Of a DNA stretch of 64,000 nucleotides, positions 50,670 to 60,003 are shown one piece after another. A model generated the notes under the pieces. That model ran no database searches, was not told the origin of the DNA, and was given only the letters and a program-made list of their open reading frames with translations. Where the stretch lies: positions 1-64,000 of the forward strand of contig NZ_DEXW01000004.1 in NCBI RefSeq assembly GCF_002364335.1. The letters are read 5' to 3'. Both the position numbers and the translations under genes were made by a program. Position 1 is the stretch's first letter; each line of letters opens with the position of its first letter. Origin of the DNA: Winogradskyella sp. UBA3174. GTDB taxonomy: Bacteria; Bacteroidota; Bacteroidia; Flavobacteriales; Flavobacteriaceae.

Positions 50670-50755
50670 GACATCATAAAAAAATAAAATAAGGTATTTC
50701 TAACTGCATTTATGGTGATAGATGAATGTTTTTAGATGTACCTTTTTTATTATTC

Positions 50756-51226
50756 TTAGCAAGACATGTCTGCTATAATTTTCCATTTTCCCTTTATCTT
50801 TTTAAAGATAATAATGAAGACTCCGTCAGCATTACCAACGTCACGTTTTAGATGATATTCACCCATTACCCAATAGTTATCTCCTTCAATATTAGAAATA
50901 TCATTGATTACAAAATTTAGAGTCCCACTTTCTGCTTTTGTAGGGTAGCCTTTCTTGTAATTATTTAATGTGTTTTGCCAACCTTTAGTAAGACCGTTAC
51001 TACCGTAAAATTTTAGCAAATCACTTTTCCAATAGCCTTGCATAAAACCTTCTAAGTCGTGTTTATTCCATGCTATTTCTTGTGCTTCCATAACTAACCT
51101 AATTCCGGCTTCAGCTTCAGCAATATTTGTTGAGGTTTGCGTTGTGGTTTCATTAGTTACATCTGCCCTTACACTGATACAACTCACAAATAGTAAGGCA
51201 AATACGATGGTATAAATAAATCTCAT
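50756..51226 (-). CDS. SnoaL/NTF2-like lipoprotein
   Basis: 156 residues from ATG 51226. A TTG 21 bp upstream would lengthen the signal peptide for no reason. The lipobox LLFVSC puts the acylated cysteine at residue 16. The mature part follows the DUF4440/SnoaL-like layout (IRLVMEAQEIAWNKHDLEGFMQGYW, WQNTLNNYKKGYPTKAESG, MGEYHL, GVFIIIFKKIKGKWKIIADMSC). The ligand or reaction is unknown. It is convergent with the STAS gene. Confidence 0.8.
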   Translation of the reverse strand: MRFIYTIVFALLFVSCISVRADVTNETTTQTSTNIAEAEAGIRLVMEAQEIAWNKHDLEGFMQGYWKSDLLKFYGSNGLTKGWQNTLNNYKKGYPTKAESGTLNFVINDISNIEGDNYWVMGEYHLKRDVGNADGVFIIIFKKIKGKWKIIADMSC

Positions 51227-51373
51227 AGGTTTGAATTTTAATTTCAACCTAAAAGTAATAAACCTTTTCGAAATCAGTATCTAGAATTGTGCTAAATACT
51301 ATCTATACATTTTTCAGTTTTCTATTAAAACTGGAAACCACTCGAACTGAGGGATAGTTCCAAATTCAAAAGT

Positions 51374-52474
51374 CTAAAGCACACTCTTTTGTTTTTTCAA
51401 AAATGCATCTGCTTGGTTTTGCATTAATTCGCGAGCCTTTTTTCGTTTATAGTTCATTACTTCTTCTTCGTCTGCAATTTCATTATAAACTTTGTTGTTA
51501 ATGGCATTATCTGTTTTTAAGAGTAATTGACGCTCGGCAACTTGTTGCATAGTCCACGTTTTAATTGTGGTTTCTTGGTCTTCTAAACGAAAATCGAATT
51601 CACCTTTTGGCGATAAGAGTTTCGCAAATATCGGAGAGGTTTCAATCGCTAAGAACAAGAGAAAAATAAAGAATGAAGGTAACCAAGGTAACTCGCCTAA
51701 AGCGGTAACACGTGCCATTAAACCATCAAAATTATCTATTATAGGTTGCGATTGCGCAACGTTTGTAGTGTAATCTCCTTGTAAAGTTGTGATTTGAGTT
51801 TCTATAGCTTCAATTTTGGCTTTATTATCAGTTTTTAATTGTTGTAATTCTGCTAAACCAGCATCGTGTTTTTCTCGTTTTTCTTTATAAACAGGGCCCT
51901 TGCCTAGAAGGTTTGTGCCTGCTGTACCTTCAGCTTCAGAAATATAAGTGTCGTATAGGGCATTAACCTTTGCTTCTTTAGTGTCTGTTTGAGATTGTAA
52001 GCCTAGAATTTCACTTTCTAATTCAGTAATTTGAGGATTAAACTGTTCAGCAATTTGGTTTTGATTGGCTAAAGTTAAATTATTCTTTTGCTCTAATAAA
52101 ACTTGGTTAATTTCTTTTTCAAAAATCTTAAGTTCTAAGGGCTTAGAAATGACTACAGCAATTATAACAGCTAAGAAAAGTCTTGGAGTAGCTTGCAGAA
52201 TTTCGTCTATAACATTATCTCGTTTTTTAATAGTTGAGACAATGTAACGGTCTAAATTAAAGATAAGTAAACCCCAAATTAAGCCGAAGAAGATAGCAGA
52301 ATACAAATTGTCAAAAACAGTAAAAAGCGCATAGCTACCTGCAATAGTTGCCATAACAGCGGTAAAGAATACGGTTGCTCCAATACCAGCATATTTGTTT
52401 TGTTCACCTATAGAACACGCGTTTAAAATATCTGTATCTGCTCCCGAACAAAGGATGAAGAATTGTTTTAACAT
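51374..52474 (-). CDS. DUF4407 membrane protein
   Basis: 366 residues. The DUF4407 start FFILCSGADTDILNACSIGEQNKYAGIG is followed by transmembrane helices at about 28-48, 54-70 and 88-105. A long periplasmic or cytoplasmic coiled coil (about 115-255) and a fourth helix at about 265-283 (LPSFFIFLLFLAIETSPIF) come next. The C-terminal 75 residues are charged. The function is unknown. It is monocistronic. Confidence 0.85.
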   Translation of the reverse strand: MLKQFFILCSGADTDILNACSIGEQNKYAGIGATVFFTAVMATIAGSYALFTVFDNLYSAIFFGLIWGLLIFNLDRYIVSTIKKRDNVIDEILQATPRLFLAVIIAVVISKPLELKIFEKEINQVLLEQKNNLTLANQNQIAEQFNPQITELESEILGLQSQTDTKEAKVNALYDTYISEAEGTAGTNLLGKGPVYKEKREKHDAGLAELQQLKTDNKAKIEAIETQITTLQGDYTTNVAQSQPIIDNFDGLMARVTALGELPWLPSFFIFLLFLAIETSPIFAKLLSPKGEFDFRLEDQETTIKTWTMQQVAERQLLLKTDNAINNKVYNEIADEEEVMNYKRKKARELMQNQADAFLKKQKSVL

Positions 52475-52542
52475 GATTGATTTGATTTTGATTGATTGCC
52501 TATTAGAACGCTAAAACATAGGTTTTGTTACACTTTTAAACG

Positions 52543-52581
52543 AAAAAAGCCCTAGAAAGTTTTTAAAAACCTAATAGGGCT
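52543..52581 (-). terminator. Rho-independent terminator of the second BlaI/M56 operon
   Basis: Read on the minus strand, AGCCCTA and TAGGGCT form the stem. An inner GTTTTTAAAAAC palindrome lies between them, and TTTTTT follows the stem. It lies 21 bp beyond the M56 gene stop. Confidence 0.8.
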
Positions 52582-52601
52582 CAATAGAAATATTGTGTTT
52601 T

Positions 52602-55600
52602 TTAATTTTTACTACTTTTTGGTGGAGGTGGAGGTGGTTGGAGTAATTTTTTGTCTTCTTCAGTCAATTCACTTATTTTTTTATATTCTTTTTTACCATT
52701 AATTATTAATATGGCGTAAGGTAAAATCGGCGGTAGTGGTCTTATAATTTTTTGTTTATCTGCTTTAGACATTCTGAAATACATACCACCTAAATCAGAG
52801 AACAAATTATTCATTTGGTCTTGTTCTATGTTAGTTTTATAAATGTAATGAGGGGCTATTTTTTTTAGTGCCTCAAGTTTATTGTGTTTTTTCTTGTATT
52901 CACTTACAATATCTAAGTTTACTTTAGTATAATTTTCGTCATAATATTGTGCTGTATTATTAATAAAAGTATAATAGTATTTTTTACCATTTATGGTAAT
53001 AAACCAGTTATCATGAAATCCAATTATTTTCGATTTAATAAACGAAGGTAAATTGTCTAAATTCTCGGATATTTTCACAACGTATTTACCGTCAGCATCT
53101 TTTTGAGTAAATATTTGAGTACTTTTTCCTTTATTGCTTTTTGCAATAGTTTTCGCCTCTTCTGCACTTATTTTTTTATATTCCATATAGAAGGAAGCAC
53201 CTTTCTGTTCCATTTCTATTATGTACTCTAAAAAGGATGGGTTGGTATTACTTTGGGCTTTTTGAGATTTTAGTGGTGTTACAACAAACGTTGGGATGTT
53301 ACTTCTTGTGTTTGGCTCATTAAATACTTCAGTATATACAGTTTGTAATTCGTCAGTACTCATCTTTTCTTCCTTTCGATTAGAAAATGATAATGTCAAA
53401 CTTCCATCAGAATTATTAATGGTTTTAATTGAAGCTTCTGGATTAGAATTAACAAAGGTATAAACTTTTTCTAAAGAAGTAGATTGTCCTTCAATTTTAT
53501 AACTAGCCTCTTTTTTCAGAGACTCAGCTGCTCTTAGAATTACCATTCTAGAGCTTAGTTGCTTTTTTTGCTCTTCGTTTAAACTTGAATTAACATTGGC
53601 GATATTTGTTCTATTATCGTCTTTGTTTGTAAATATATATCTTAGAGAATCATTTGGTTTTTGCTTAGTATAAGAGGATAAATTTGGCCCACCTTTTTGT
53701 TTGGTTTTATTTGGCATTTCTGGTGGTGGAGGAAAACTTGGCCATACTTCTGCATTTTGCTTTTGTGAAGCAGTCATAGCATTATAAATAGCTTTGTATC
53801 TATTTACGTCTTTTAGCTTTACAATTGGGTGCCAATTAGCATCATTAGTAGCTTTGACTTTTGCCATTGCAGTATTAATTTTCTTAGCCCAAGTATTGTA
53901 TTCGGCTATTTGTTGTTTGGTTGCTTTTTCTCGAATAGCAGGCGCAGGTGGTGGTGGAAATGTCGCTATTTCTTCTGCGGTTAATTCGTTTCGTTTTTTA
54001 TAATAAGTTTTACCGTTTAGAGTTATTTGCACATAAGGTTTAATAGGAGAAATAGGGCGCTTTACTTTGGCTTTATTTTCTCTAGACATTCTAAAATAGA
54101 TACCTCCTAATTCAGAAAATAAAGCATCCATTTCCTTTTGTTGTTCTTTTGACTTATAAATGTAATGTGGTTGTTCTTTTCTCAAAGATTCATATCTTTC
54201 ATATAATTCTTTATAATTATTATACTGGTATCTATTTACGTTTTCTACTGTGTCATAAACTGTAGTTTGGTTAGGTGAAACACTTATGGAAGTAATATTT
54301 TCCCCAATTGCTAAATGAATTTTATTTATTTCTTGTACACTAATTGATTTTTCAGAAATTAAATTTAGACTTGATTTTTCAGTTTTAATTAAAGCGTTAA
54401 AATCTTCTTTGATACTTTCAATTGAGGTTTTTTTATTATTAATCCACCAAGTTCCATCTTCTTTAATATTTAAGGTTGGGGTATTATTAATTATATCCAA
54501 TTCTTTTTTAGTCGGAGGACATCCAGGAGGGAATTTAATACTATGTTTCTCGATATCTTCTTCAGAGAAGGTTGAGTAAATATCATGTGCCAATACAAAT
54601 AGTATTTGTAGTTCTAAATTATCTTCTTGAGGTCCTTCTAGATATTTATTAATAGCATTTGTATAGTTTTGAATAGCTTTTTTATATTTATCTAAATCTG
54701 CTTCTTTATAAGTTTTTTGAAATCCTTTTTGAGTATAAAGATTAAATTGAAATGGTTGTGGGTATTTTGCACTTCGTGCATTTTCATAAACTTTAGAGCC
54801 TGTAAAATGCACGATATCGTTTACATTATATGTATTTAATTCTGAATTTTTTATAGGTTTACTATCAACCCAAATTGCAAACTTGTCACCATCTTTCCAA
54901 GATTCAAATTGAGAAGCTGTTGGTTTTTTAGCTTCAACTTTAGATAAGCTTCTTAGCGGAAATCGATGCTCAGGATATTTATCTACTGAGTTACGTTGTA
55001 TTTCTGACATTAACTCATCATATATGATTTTTGCACGTTCGTATTTTTCGCCAATAATAATATTGGTGTCTTTAAACTTGGCTATAAAGTCGCGATACTC
55101 TTGCATTAATTTGTAAGAAGCACCATCTACAAATTCCATTTGTAAGGCATTAGCTTCTCTTAATTCGGCCTCAATAGCGTCAACAATATCCGAATTATCT
55201 TTTTCTACATATTCTTTTGTGCTAAAAATGAAAAAAAGAATAGCAATAATTGGCAGCAGTAGTAAACTACTGACCCAAATCCTGGTTTTTGATGTTTGTG
55301 TTTTCATAACTGTAAATCGTTTTTTGATGGATGAATAATTGATGGCACTCGACAGCTGATGCTCTTGAGCGTTTGATGAAAATTGTAATAATATATTTTG
55401 ATAATTTTTAGTGTCTATGCCTTTGCTTAAAACAGCCTCGTCTGCTAAAAACTCATGATTTAGTTTTATGTGATGCTTAAGCATATAAATTAGCGGATGA
55501 AACCAAAACACAATTTGAAGCAATTCAACAATAATAATATCTAGGCTGTGTAATTGCTTGGCATGGGTTTCTTCGTGCAACTGTACTTCTTTAGGTATAG

Positions 55601-56075
55601 CGTTAGATTCATATATCGATTTATTAAAAAATAGATATTTAAAAAACGAATGCGGAATGCGATAGTCTTTTAATAACACATATATAAATGAGTCTTTAAC
55701 GACGTTCTCATTATTAGAAATACGACGATACATATTTGTTAGATTCTTTATAAATCGGAGACTAAATAGTAAGGCTCCTAAACCGTAAACAAACCAAAGA
55801 ACTGTTTCTAAATTCCAAAACGGAGGTTCCTCTATCGGAGTTTCTATAAAAGAAGGTTCTATAGGAATAAATAGTGGAGAGATTTCAAAATCTGTAGTTA
55901 CAATAGGTTCTACATAATGCGTTATGGTTAAAAGCGGTATTATTAAGGCTGCAGCAAAAGCACCTAAAAGATAGAAGCGTTTAATATGATGCATTTTTTG
56001 GCGTTCTAAAATAAGCACATATACCAACCAAAATATGGCTAAACAAGCAGAGAATTTAAATAAATACGTCTCCAT
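52602..56075 (-). CDS. M56 (BlaR1-like) metallopeptidase with long repeated ectodomain
   Basis: 1157 residues, much longer than usual for the family. The membrane protease part is about 1-295, with zinc motif HEETH at 167-171 and NHEFLADEAV at 206-215; a further helix ends at about 288. The 860-residue remainder is periplasmic. It contains two clear copies of a block (HYIYK...M..LFS.LGG.YFRMS...K.K..RP..PI.PY....NGK..YKK..ELT.E, about 625-715 and 1065-1145), each ending in a proline run (PPPPAPA, PPPPPP), plus similar shorter segments. No beta-lactam-binding domain is seen. It follows its BlaI repressor by 2 bp. The repeated domain may sense an envelope signal. Confidence 0.85.
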   Translation of the reverse strand: METYLFKFSACLAIFWLVYVLILERQKMHHIKRFYLLGAFAAALIIPLLTITHYVEPIVTTDFEISPLFIPIEPSFIETPIEEPPFWNLETVLWFVYGLGALLFSLRFIKNLTNMYRRISNNENVVKDSFIYVLLKDYRIPHSFFKYLFFNKSIYESNAIPKEVQLHEETHAKQLHSLDIIIVELLQIVFWFHPLIYMLKHHIKLNHEFLADEAVLSKGIDTKNYQNILLQFSSNAQEHQLSSAINYSSIKKRFTVMKTQTSKTRIWVSSLLLLPIIAILFFIFSTKEYVEKDNSDIVDAIEAELREANALQMEFVDGASYKLMQEYRDFIAKFKDTNIIIGEKYERAKIIYDELMSEIQRNSVDKYPEHRFPLRSLSKVEAKKPTASQFESWKDGDKFAIWVDSKPIKNSELNTYNVNDIVHFTGSKVYENARSAKYPQPFQFNLYTQKGFQKTYKEADLDKYKKAIQNYTNAINKYLEGPQEDNLELQILFVLAHDIYSTFSEEDIEKHSIKFPPGCPPTKKELDIINNTPTLNIKEDGTWWINNKKTSIESIKEDFNALIKTEKSSLNLISEKSISVQEINKIHLAIGENITSISVSPNQTTVYDTVENVNRYQYNNYKELYERYESLRKEQPHYIYKSKEQQKEMDALFSELGGIYFRMSRENKAKVKRPISPIKPYVQITLNGKTYYKKRNELTAEEIATFPPPPAPAIREKATKQQIAEYNTWAKKINTAMAKVKATNDANWHPIVKLKDVNRYKAIYNAMTASQKQNAEVWPSFPPPPEMPNKTKQKGGPNLSSYTKQKPNDSLRYIFTNKDDNRTNIANVNSSLNEEQKKQLSSRMVILRAAESLKKEASYKIEGQSTSLEKVYTFVNSNPEASIKTINNSDGSLTLSFSNRKEEKMSTDELQTVYTEVFNEPNTRSNIPTFVVTPLKSQKAQSNTNPSFLEYIIEMEQKGASFYMEYKKISAEEAKTIAKSNKGKSTQIFTQKDADGKYVVKISENLDNLPSFIKSKIIGFHDNWFITINGKKYYYTFINNTAQYYDENYTKVNLDIVSEYKKKHNKLEALKKIAPHYIYKTNIEQDQMNNLFSDLGGMYFRMSKADKQKIIRPLPPILPYAILIINGKKEYKKISELTEEDKKLLQPPPPPPKSSKN

Positions 56076-56077
56076 AA

Positions 56078-56443
56078 TTATTTGTTTTTAATTTCTTTAT
56101 CGATAATAGCTTTTAAAGCTTCTAATTCTACCTTTGTCAAATCCGTTTTACGTGTAAAAAAGGAGGCAAACTGAGAAGCACTATCATTAAAAAAAGTTTT
56201 AATGAGTCCGTTAACATGCTTAGAGAAGTAATCGTCTTTTTTTACCAAAGGGAAGTATTCTCTAGATTTGCCATAAGTTTTATAATCTACAAAGCCTTTA
56301 CCAATCATACGCTTAAGTAGTGTCGCGACTGTTGTTGTTGCTGGTTTTGGTTCTGGATAGATATCTAATAGATCTTTCATAAAAGCTTTTTCGAGCTTCC
56401 AGAGGTGTTGCATTAGTTGTTCTTCGGTTTTTGAAAGTTGCAT
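56078..56443 (-). CDS. BlaI/MecI/CopY family transcriptional repressor
   Basis: 121 residues with winged-helix pattern (KTEEQLMQHLWKLEKAFMKDLL, PEPKPATTTVATLLKRMIGKGFVDYK) and the C-terminal dimerisation segment with QFASFFTRKTDLT. It is first in a two-gene operon with the M56 protease. It probably represses itself through the palindrome at 56464-56481. It is a paralogue of the repressor at 10410. Confidence 0.9.
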   Translation of the reverse strand: MQLSKTEEQLMQHLWKLEKAFMKDLLDIYPEPKPATTTVATLLKRMIGKGFVDYKTYGKSREYFPLVKKDDYFSKHVNGLIKTFFNDSASQFASFFTRKTDLTKVELEALKAIIDKEIKNK

Positions 56444-56463
56444 GCTCTACGTTTTTAGAATTA

Positions 56464-56481
56464 ACTCTACAAATGTAGAGT
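56464..56481. promoter_or_regulatory. BlaI-type operator with embedded -7 box
   Basis: ACTCTACAAATGTAGAGT is a perfect 18-bp palindrome containing TACA-N2-TGTA, the known BlaI/MecI core. On the minus strand it includes TACATTTG, an exact -7 box, so repressor and polymerase compete for the same bases. A half copy GCTCTACG is at 56446-56453. Confidence 0.8.
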
Positions 56482-56527
56482 AATAAAATGATGATTCAAA
56501 ATTAAAACTGAAAATCATGTAAATGAT

Positions 56528-56535
56528 TATATTTG
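56528..56535 (+). promoter_or_regulatory. -7 box of the M28 peptidase gene
   Basis: TATATTTG matches the consensus exactly, 28 bp before the ATG at 56564. Confidence 0.55.
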
Positions 56536-56563
56536 TTTAAGTTGAAAAAGGAAATCCCAGGTT

Positions 56564-57949
56564 ATGAAAAAAAAGTTCTACTTCGTATTGTTTTTACTGT
56601 GTGTTAATTTATCATTTTCGCAGTCAATACAAGATATAATCGATCAGGTCAGTAACGCTAATTTACAGTTAAGTGTTACTGAAATTTCGGGTGAGCAACC
56701 AGCAATGATTAACGGTGCTATGCAAACCATTACAAACCGAGTGCAGAGTAATAATGATCTAGCAGCGAGTTATATTCAGGAACGCTTACAAGCTTTATCA
56801 AATCTTTCGGTAACTATTCAAGATTTTAATACAAACGGTAAGAATGTTTTAGCAACACAATTAGGGCAGACCAATCCGGAAGATATTTATTTAGTCTGTG
56901 CACATTACGATTCCGTAACTACATTTTGCGCAGATGATAACGCCACAGGTGTATCTGCTGTTTTGGAAATTGCACGAATTTTATCCACCCAATGTTTAGA
57001 TAAAACCGTAGTCTATGCGCTTTGGGACGAAGAAGAAATAGGCTTATTAGGCGCTAATTTTTATGCACAACAAGCTGCGGATACAAGCAATGGAAATACA
57101 AGAGATAATATTCTAGGTGTTATAAATATGGATATGATTGGTTTTGATGGTGATGCGCCAGGTACAGCAGGCGACAATCAGTTTGATATTGATGTAAGAC
57201 CAATCGCTAATTCTTTAGAAATTAAAGATGATTTATTAGATATATTGAATACGTATACGTTTGATTTAAATCCAATAGTTGTAAACCCTGGAACCAATGC
57301 TAGTGACCACGCACGTTTTTGGAATCAAGGCTATTCTGCCGTTTTGGTAGGGGAATCTTGGGAAACTAATGACCAAACTCCAGATTATCATACGTCTAAT
57401 GATAGAGCAGAGGACATAGATTTTCAATATATGACAGAGATTACCAAACTCGTAACCGCTTATATGGTTACTAAAGCTGGTTTGGTAAATTTAGATAATA
57501 TGGTTTCTGTAACTGCTACACAATTAATAGCTAATGAAACATCTTCTGCATACCAATGGATAGATTGCGATACGGATTTACCAATTGTAGGTGAAACCAG
57601 TCAAACATTTACAGCAATTACAGACGGTAATTATGCTGTAACAGTTAGTAATGGTACATGTGATGAAATAAGTAATTGTGTTGCTTTTAGTATATTATCT
57701 ACAGACGAATTCTTAGTGTCTGAAATTCAAGTATATCCTAATCCAGTAGTTTCAATTCTAAAGGTAGAAAACGCAACACTACAAGATTTGACTATTACAA
57801 TAAATGATGTTTCAGGTAAATTAATAAATACCACAGATTCTAATAAAGCATACACAGAAATCAATCTTGAAAATAATACTACAGGTATTTACTTTGTAAC
57901 GATTACTTCAAAATTAAAATCTGCGACTTTCAAAATTGTAAAGGAATAG
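56564..57949 (+). CDS. Secreted M28 family aminopeptidase with T9SS sorting domain
   Basis: 461 residues. The signal peptide ends at LSFSQ. The M28 zinc peptidase domain (about 60-300) shows H114 in CAHYDS, D125 in CADDNATG, the acidic pair E156/E157 in WDEEEIGLLG, D190 in INMDMIGFDG, and a late histidine in SDHARFW. About 320-375 is an Ig-like/PKD-type linker (AYQWIDCDTDLPIVGETSQTF). About 385-461 is a T9SS type A sorting domain (IQVYPNPVVSILKV, INDVSGKLI, TGIYFVTI). It is exported to the surface and removes N-terminal amino acids from peptides. It ends 1 bp from the convergent dipeptidase. Confidence 0.92.
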   Translation: MKKKFYFVLFLLCVNLSFSQSIQDIIDQVSNANLQLSVTEISGEQPAMINGAMQTITNRVQSNNDLAASYIQERLQALSNLSVTIQDFNTNGKNVLATQLGQTNPEDIYLVCAHYDSVTTFCADDNATGVSAVLEIARILSTQCLDKTVVYALWDEEEIGLLGANFYAQQAADTSNGNTRDNILGVINMDMIGFDGDAPGTAGDNQFDIDVRPIANSLEIKDDLLDILNTYTFDLNPIVVNPGTNASDHARFWNQGYSAVLVGESWETNDQTPDYHTSNDRAEDIDFQYMTEITKLVTAYMVTKAGLVNLDNMVSVTATQLIANETSSAYQWIDCDTDLPIVGETSQTFTAITDGNYAVTVSNGTCDEISNCVAFSILSTDEFLVSEIQVYPNPVVSILKVENATLQDLTITINDVSGKLINTTDSNKAYTEINLENNTTGIYFVTITSKLKSATFKIVKE

Positions 57950-57950
57950 T

Positions 57951-59339
57951 TTACTTTTTTAGTTCCGTAAAATACTTATAAAACCAAGGAATGGTTTCGA
58001 TACCTTTTAGGTAATTCCATATTCCAAAATGTTCGTTTGGAGAGTGAATTGCATCACTATCTAAACCAAAGCCCATTAAAATAGTTTTGCTTTTTAGTTC
58101 TTTTTCAAAAAGAGATACAATAGGAATGCTTCCGCCACTACGTTGTGGTATTGGTGTTTTTCCAAAGGTTTGCTTATAAGCTTTTGAAGCCGCTTTATAA
58201 CCAATACTATCTATTGGAGTTACATAGCCTTGACCTCCATGATGTGGTGTTACTTTTACTTTTACTCCTTTGGGAGCAATGCTTTCAAAATGTGTTTTAA
58301 ATAATTCAGTAATGTCCTCCCAATCTTGGTTTGGTACTAAGCGCATAGATATTTTAGCATAAGCTTTGCTAGCAATCACTGTTTTTGCGCCTTCACCAGT
58401 GTAACCTCCCCAAATTCCGTTAACGTCTAATGTTGGTCGTATAGAATTACGCTCATTCGTTGTATAGCCTTCCTCACCATAAACTGCATCGATATCTAAA
58501 GCTTTTTTATAAGCATCTAGAGAGAATGGTGCTTTTGCCATTTCTGCGCGTTCTGCATCAGATAGATTTTCAACCTTATCGTAAAATCCAGGTACTGTAA
58601 TATGATTATTTTCATCGTGAAGTGATGCAATCATTTTGGTTAACACATTAATAGGATTTGCAACTGCTCCTCCATATAAACCAGAATGTAAATCGCGATT
58701 AGGACCAGTAACTTCAACTTCAACATAGCTAAGACCTCTTAAACCAGTGGTAATAGATGGCACATCTGGTGCAATCATACCCGTATCAGAAATTAGAATA
58801 ACATCGTTGGTGAGTTTTTCTCTATTTGAAGCAACATATTTCGCAAGGTTAATACTACCAACTTCTTCTTCACCTTCAATCATAAACTTTACGTTACAAG
58901 GCAATTCATTATTAGCTGTCATGTATTCCATTGCTTTTACATGCATGTACATTTGTCCTTTATCATCACATGCTCCACGCGCAAAAATGGCACCTTCGGG
59001 ATGCAATTCTGTTTTTTGAATAACAGGTTCAAAAGGTGGTGAATTCCATAAATCTAAAGGATCTGGTGGTTGCACATCATAATGCCCATAAACTAAAATA
59101 GTTGGTAAATTTTTATCAATTATTTTTTCACCGTATACAATTGGGAATCCTTCAGTTTCGCAAATTTCAACATGGTCGCAACCTGCTTTTTCTAGGCTTG
59201 TTTTAATAACATCTGCTGTTTTTAATACGTCTGCTTTATAAGCGGAATCTGCACTAATTGAAGGGATTTTTAATAAATCTATAAGTTCGTTAAGGAACCT
59301 GTCTTTGTTGTCGTTTACGTAAGATTGTACGGTTTTCAT
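57951..59339 (-). CDS. M20/M25/M40 family dipeptidase
   Basis: 462 residues, cytoplasmic (no signal peptide). Metal ligands: H86 and D88 in VYGHYDVQPP, bridging acidic residues D125/D126 in GACDDKGQ, and E157-E159 in IEGEEEVGS. The lid/dimer domain follows (DLHSGLYGGAVANPI), and a C-terminal histidine lies in LDSDAIHSPNEHFG. The layout fits CNDP-like dipeptidases of Bacteroidota. It may complete peptide degradation begun by the surface M28 enzyme, but they are separately transcribed. Confidence 0.92.
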   Translation of the reverse strand: MKTVQSYVNDNKDRFLNELIDLLKIPSISADSAYKADVLKTADVIKTSLEKAGCDHVEICETEGFPIVYGEKIIDKNLPTILVYGHYDVQPPDPLDLWNSPPFEPVIQKTELHPEGAIFARGACDDKGQMYMHVKAMEYMTANNELPCNVKFMIEGEEEVGSINLAKYVASNREKLTNDVILISDTGMIAPDVPSITTGLRGLSYVEVEVTGPNRDLHSGLYGGAVANPINVLTKMIASLHDENNHITVPGFYDKVENLSDAERAEMAKAPFSLDAYKKALDIDAVYGEEGYTTNERNSIRPTLDVNGIWGGYTGEGAKTVIASKAYAKISMRLVPNQDWEDITELFKTHFESIAPKGVKVKVTPHHGGQGYVTPIDSIGYKAASKAYKQTFGKTPIPQRSGGSIPIVSLFEKELKSKTILMGFGLDSDAIHSPNEHFGIWNYLKGIETIPWFYKYFTELKK

Positions 59340-59404
59340 ATAATGAATTCTGTTTTACACAAAAATAAGAATTTAAGAACGATTATATTCTTAAATAAAT
59401 CCTA

Positions 59405-59434
59405 TTTGAATATAGAAACTATTGTTTATATTTG
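59405..59434 (+). promoter_or_regulatory. Promoter of the tRNA-Leu gene
   Basis: TTTG (59405-59408), 18 bp, then TATATTTG (59427-59434) fit the consensus. A 7-bp hairpin CCCATTA/TAATGGG lies between promoter and tRNA. Confidence 0.7.
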
Positions 59435-59458
59435 CATCCCATTATTTAATGGGAAATT

Positions 59459-59540
59459 GCAGGCGTGGTGGAATTGGTAGACACGCTAGACTTAGGATCT
59501 AGTGCTTTACGGTGTGAGAGTTCGAGTCTCTCCGCCTGTA
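59459..59540 (+). tRNA. tRNA-Leu (anticodon UAG)
   Basis: 82 nt with a long variable arm. The acceptor GCAGGCG pairs with CGCCTGT (first pair G-U). The D-arm contains AATTGGTAGAC. The anticodon stem CTAGA/TCTAG encloses CTTAGGA, giving anticodon TAG. The variable arm is TGCTTTACGGTGT, and the T-arm is GAGAGTTCGAGTCTCTC. The discriminator is A and CCA is not encoded. A terminator follows. Confidence 0.95.
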
Positions 59541-59549
59541 CTTTGTTAA

Positions 59550-59577
59550 AAGCTTCTTGGAAACAAGAGGCTTTTTT
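59550..59577 (+). terminator. Terminator after tRNA-Leu
   Basis: AAGCTTCTTG (59550-59559) and CAAGAGGCTT (59564-59573) form a stem with loop GAAA and one T-G wobble, followed by TTTTTT. Confidence 0.85.
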
Positions 59578-59579
59578 AT

Positions 59580-59910
59580 TTTTATGATGCCTTATCTCAG
59601 AACGACGCATTGGCTTCTTATCTATTTTAGAAAAGAGTTTTTCAGCCGTTAAAATTGAATTTTGTTCAACCTTAATACCACCACCTAACCCAATTAATAA
59701 AACCTTAAACTCAACTTGGTCTGAATTGTAACTGTTATAAAAATCAAAGTCTTTTGTCCAAGACTTATTTTCTGAATTTTCAATCTTATATTTATAAGGA
59801 AGTACTTTATAAACTATTAATTTTCAAGTTTTAAAATCGTCACTTTCAAAGTTAAATTCTTTTAGTTTATGTTCATTGAAGTGGTAGATTACCAGAAAAG
59901 GATTTGTTTT
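59580..59910 (-). pseudogene. Interrupted ORF next to the tRNA, unknown protein
   Basis: On the minus strand the frame reads NPFLVIYHFNEHKLKEFNFE, then a TGA (plus-strand TCA at 59824-59826), then KLIVYKVLPYKYKIENSENK, SWTKDFDFYNSYNSDQVEFK, VLLIGLGGGIKVEQNSILTA and EKLFSKIDKK. There is no start codon after TAA 59911-59913, and no stop before the frame runs into the tRNA terminator. The composition is clearly protein-like, so this is a fragment of a gene that lost both ends. I do not recognise the family. The remainder of the gap to 60003 holds only the promoter-like TAACTTTA (59977-59984) of the next gene. Confidence 0.45.
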
Positions 59911-60003
59911 TTAAGTTATACTTAACAAAAATTTAGTAAGGATATCAGTTATTTGCTGACTAAACCAATTATTTAGTAACTTTACTAATATAAAAATTAC
60001 GTT

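Noticed and set aside
50717..50729. Reverse-oriented weak LytTR-type unit between the STAS and SnoaL-like genes
   Set aside because: Only 10 of 13 positions match, there is no second unit, and the gap lies between convergent genes with no promoter to control.
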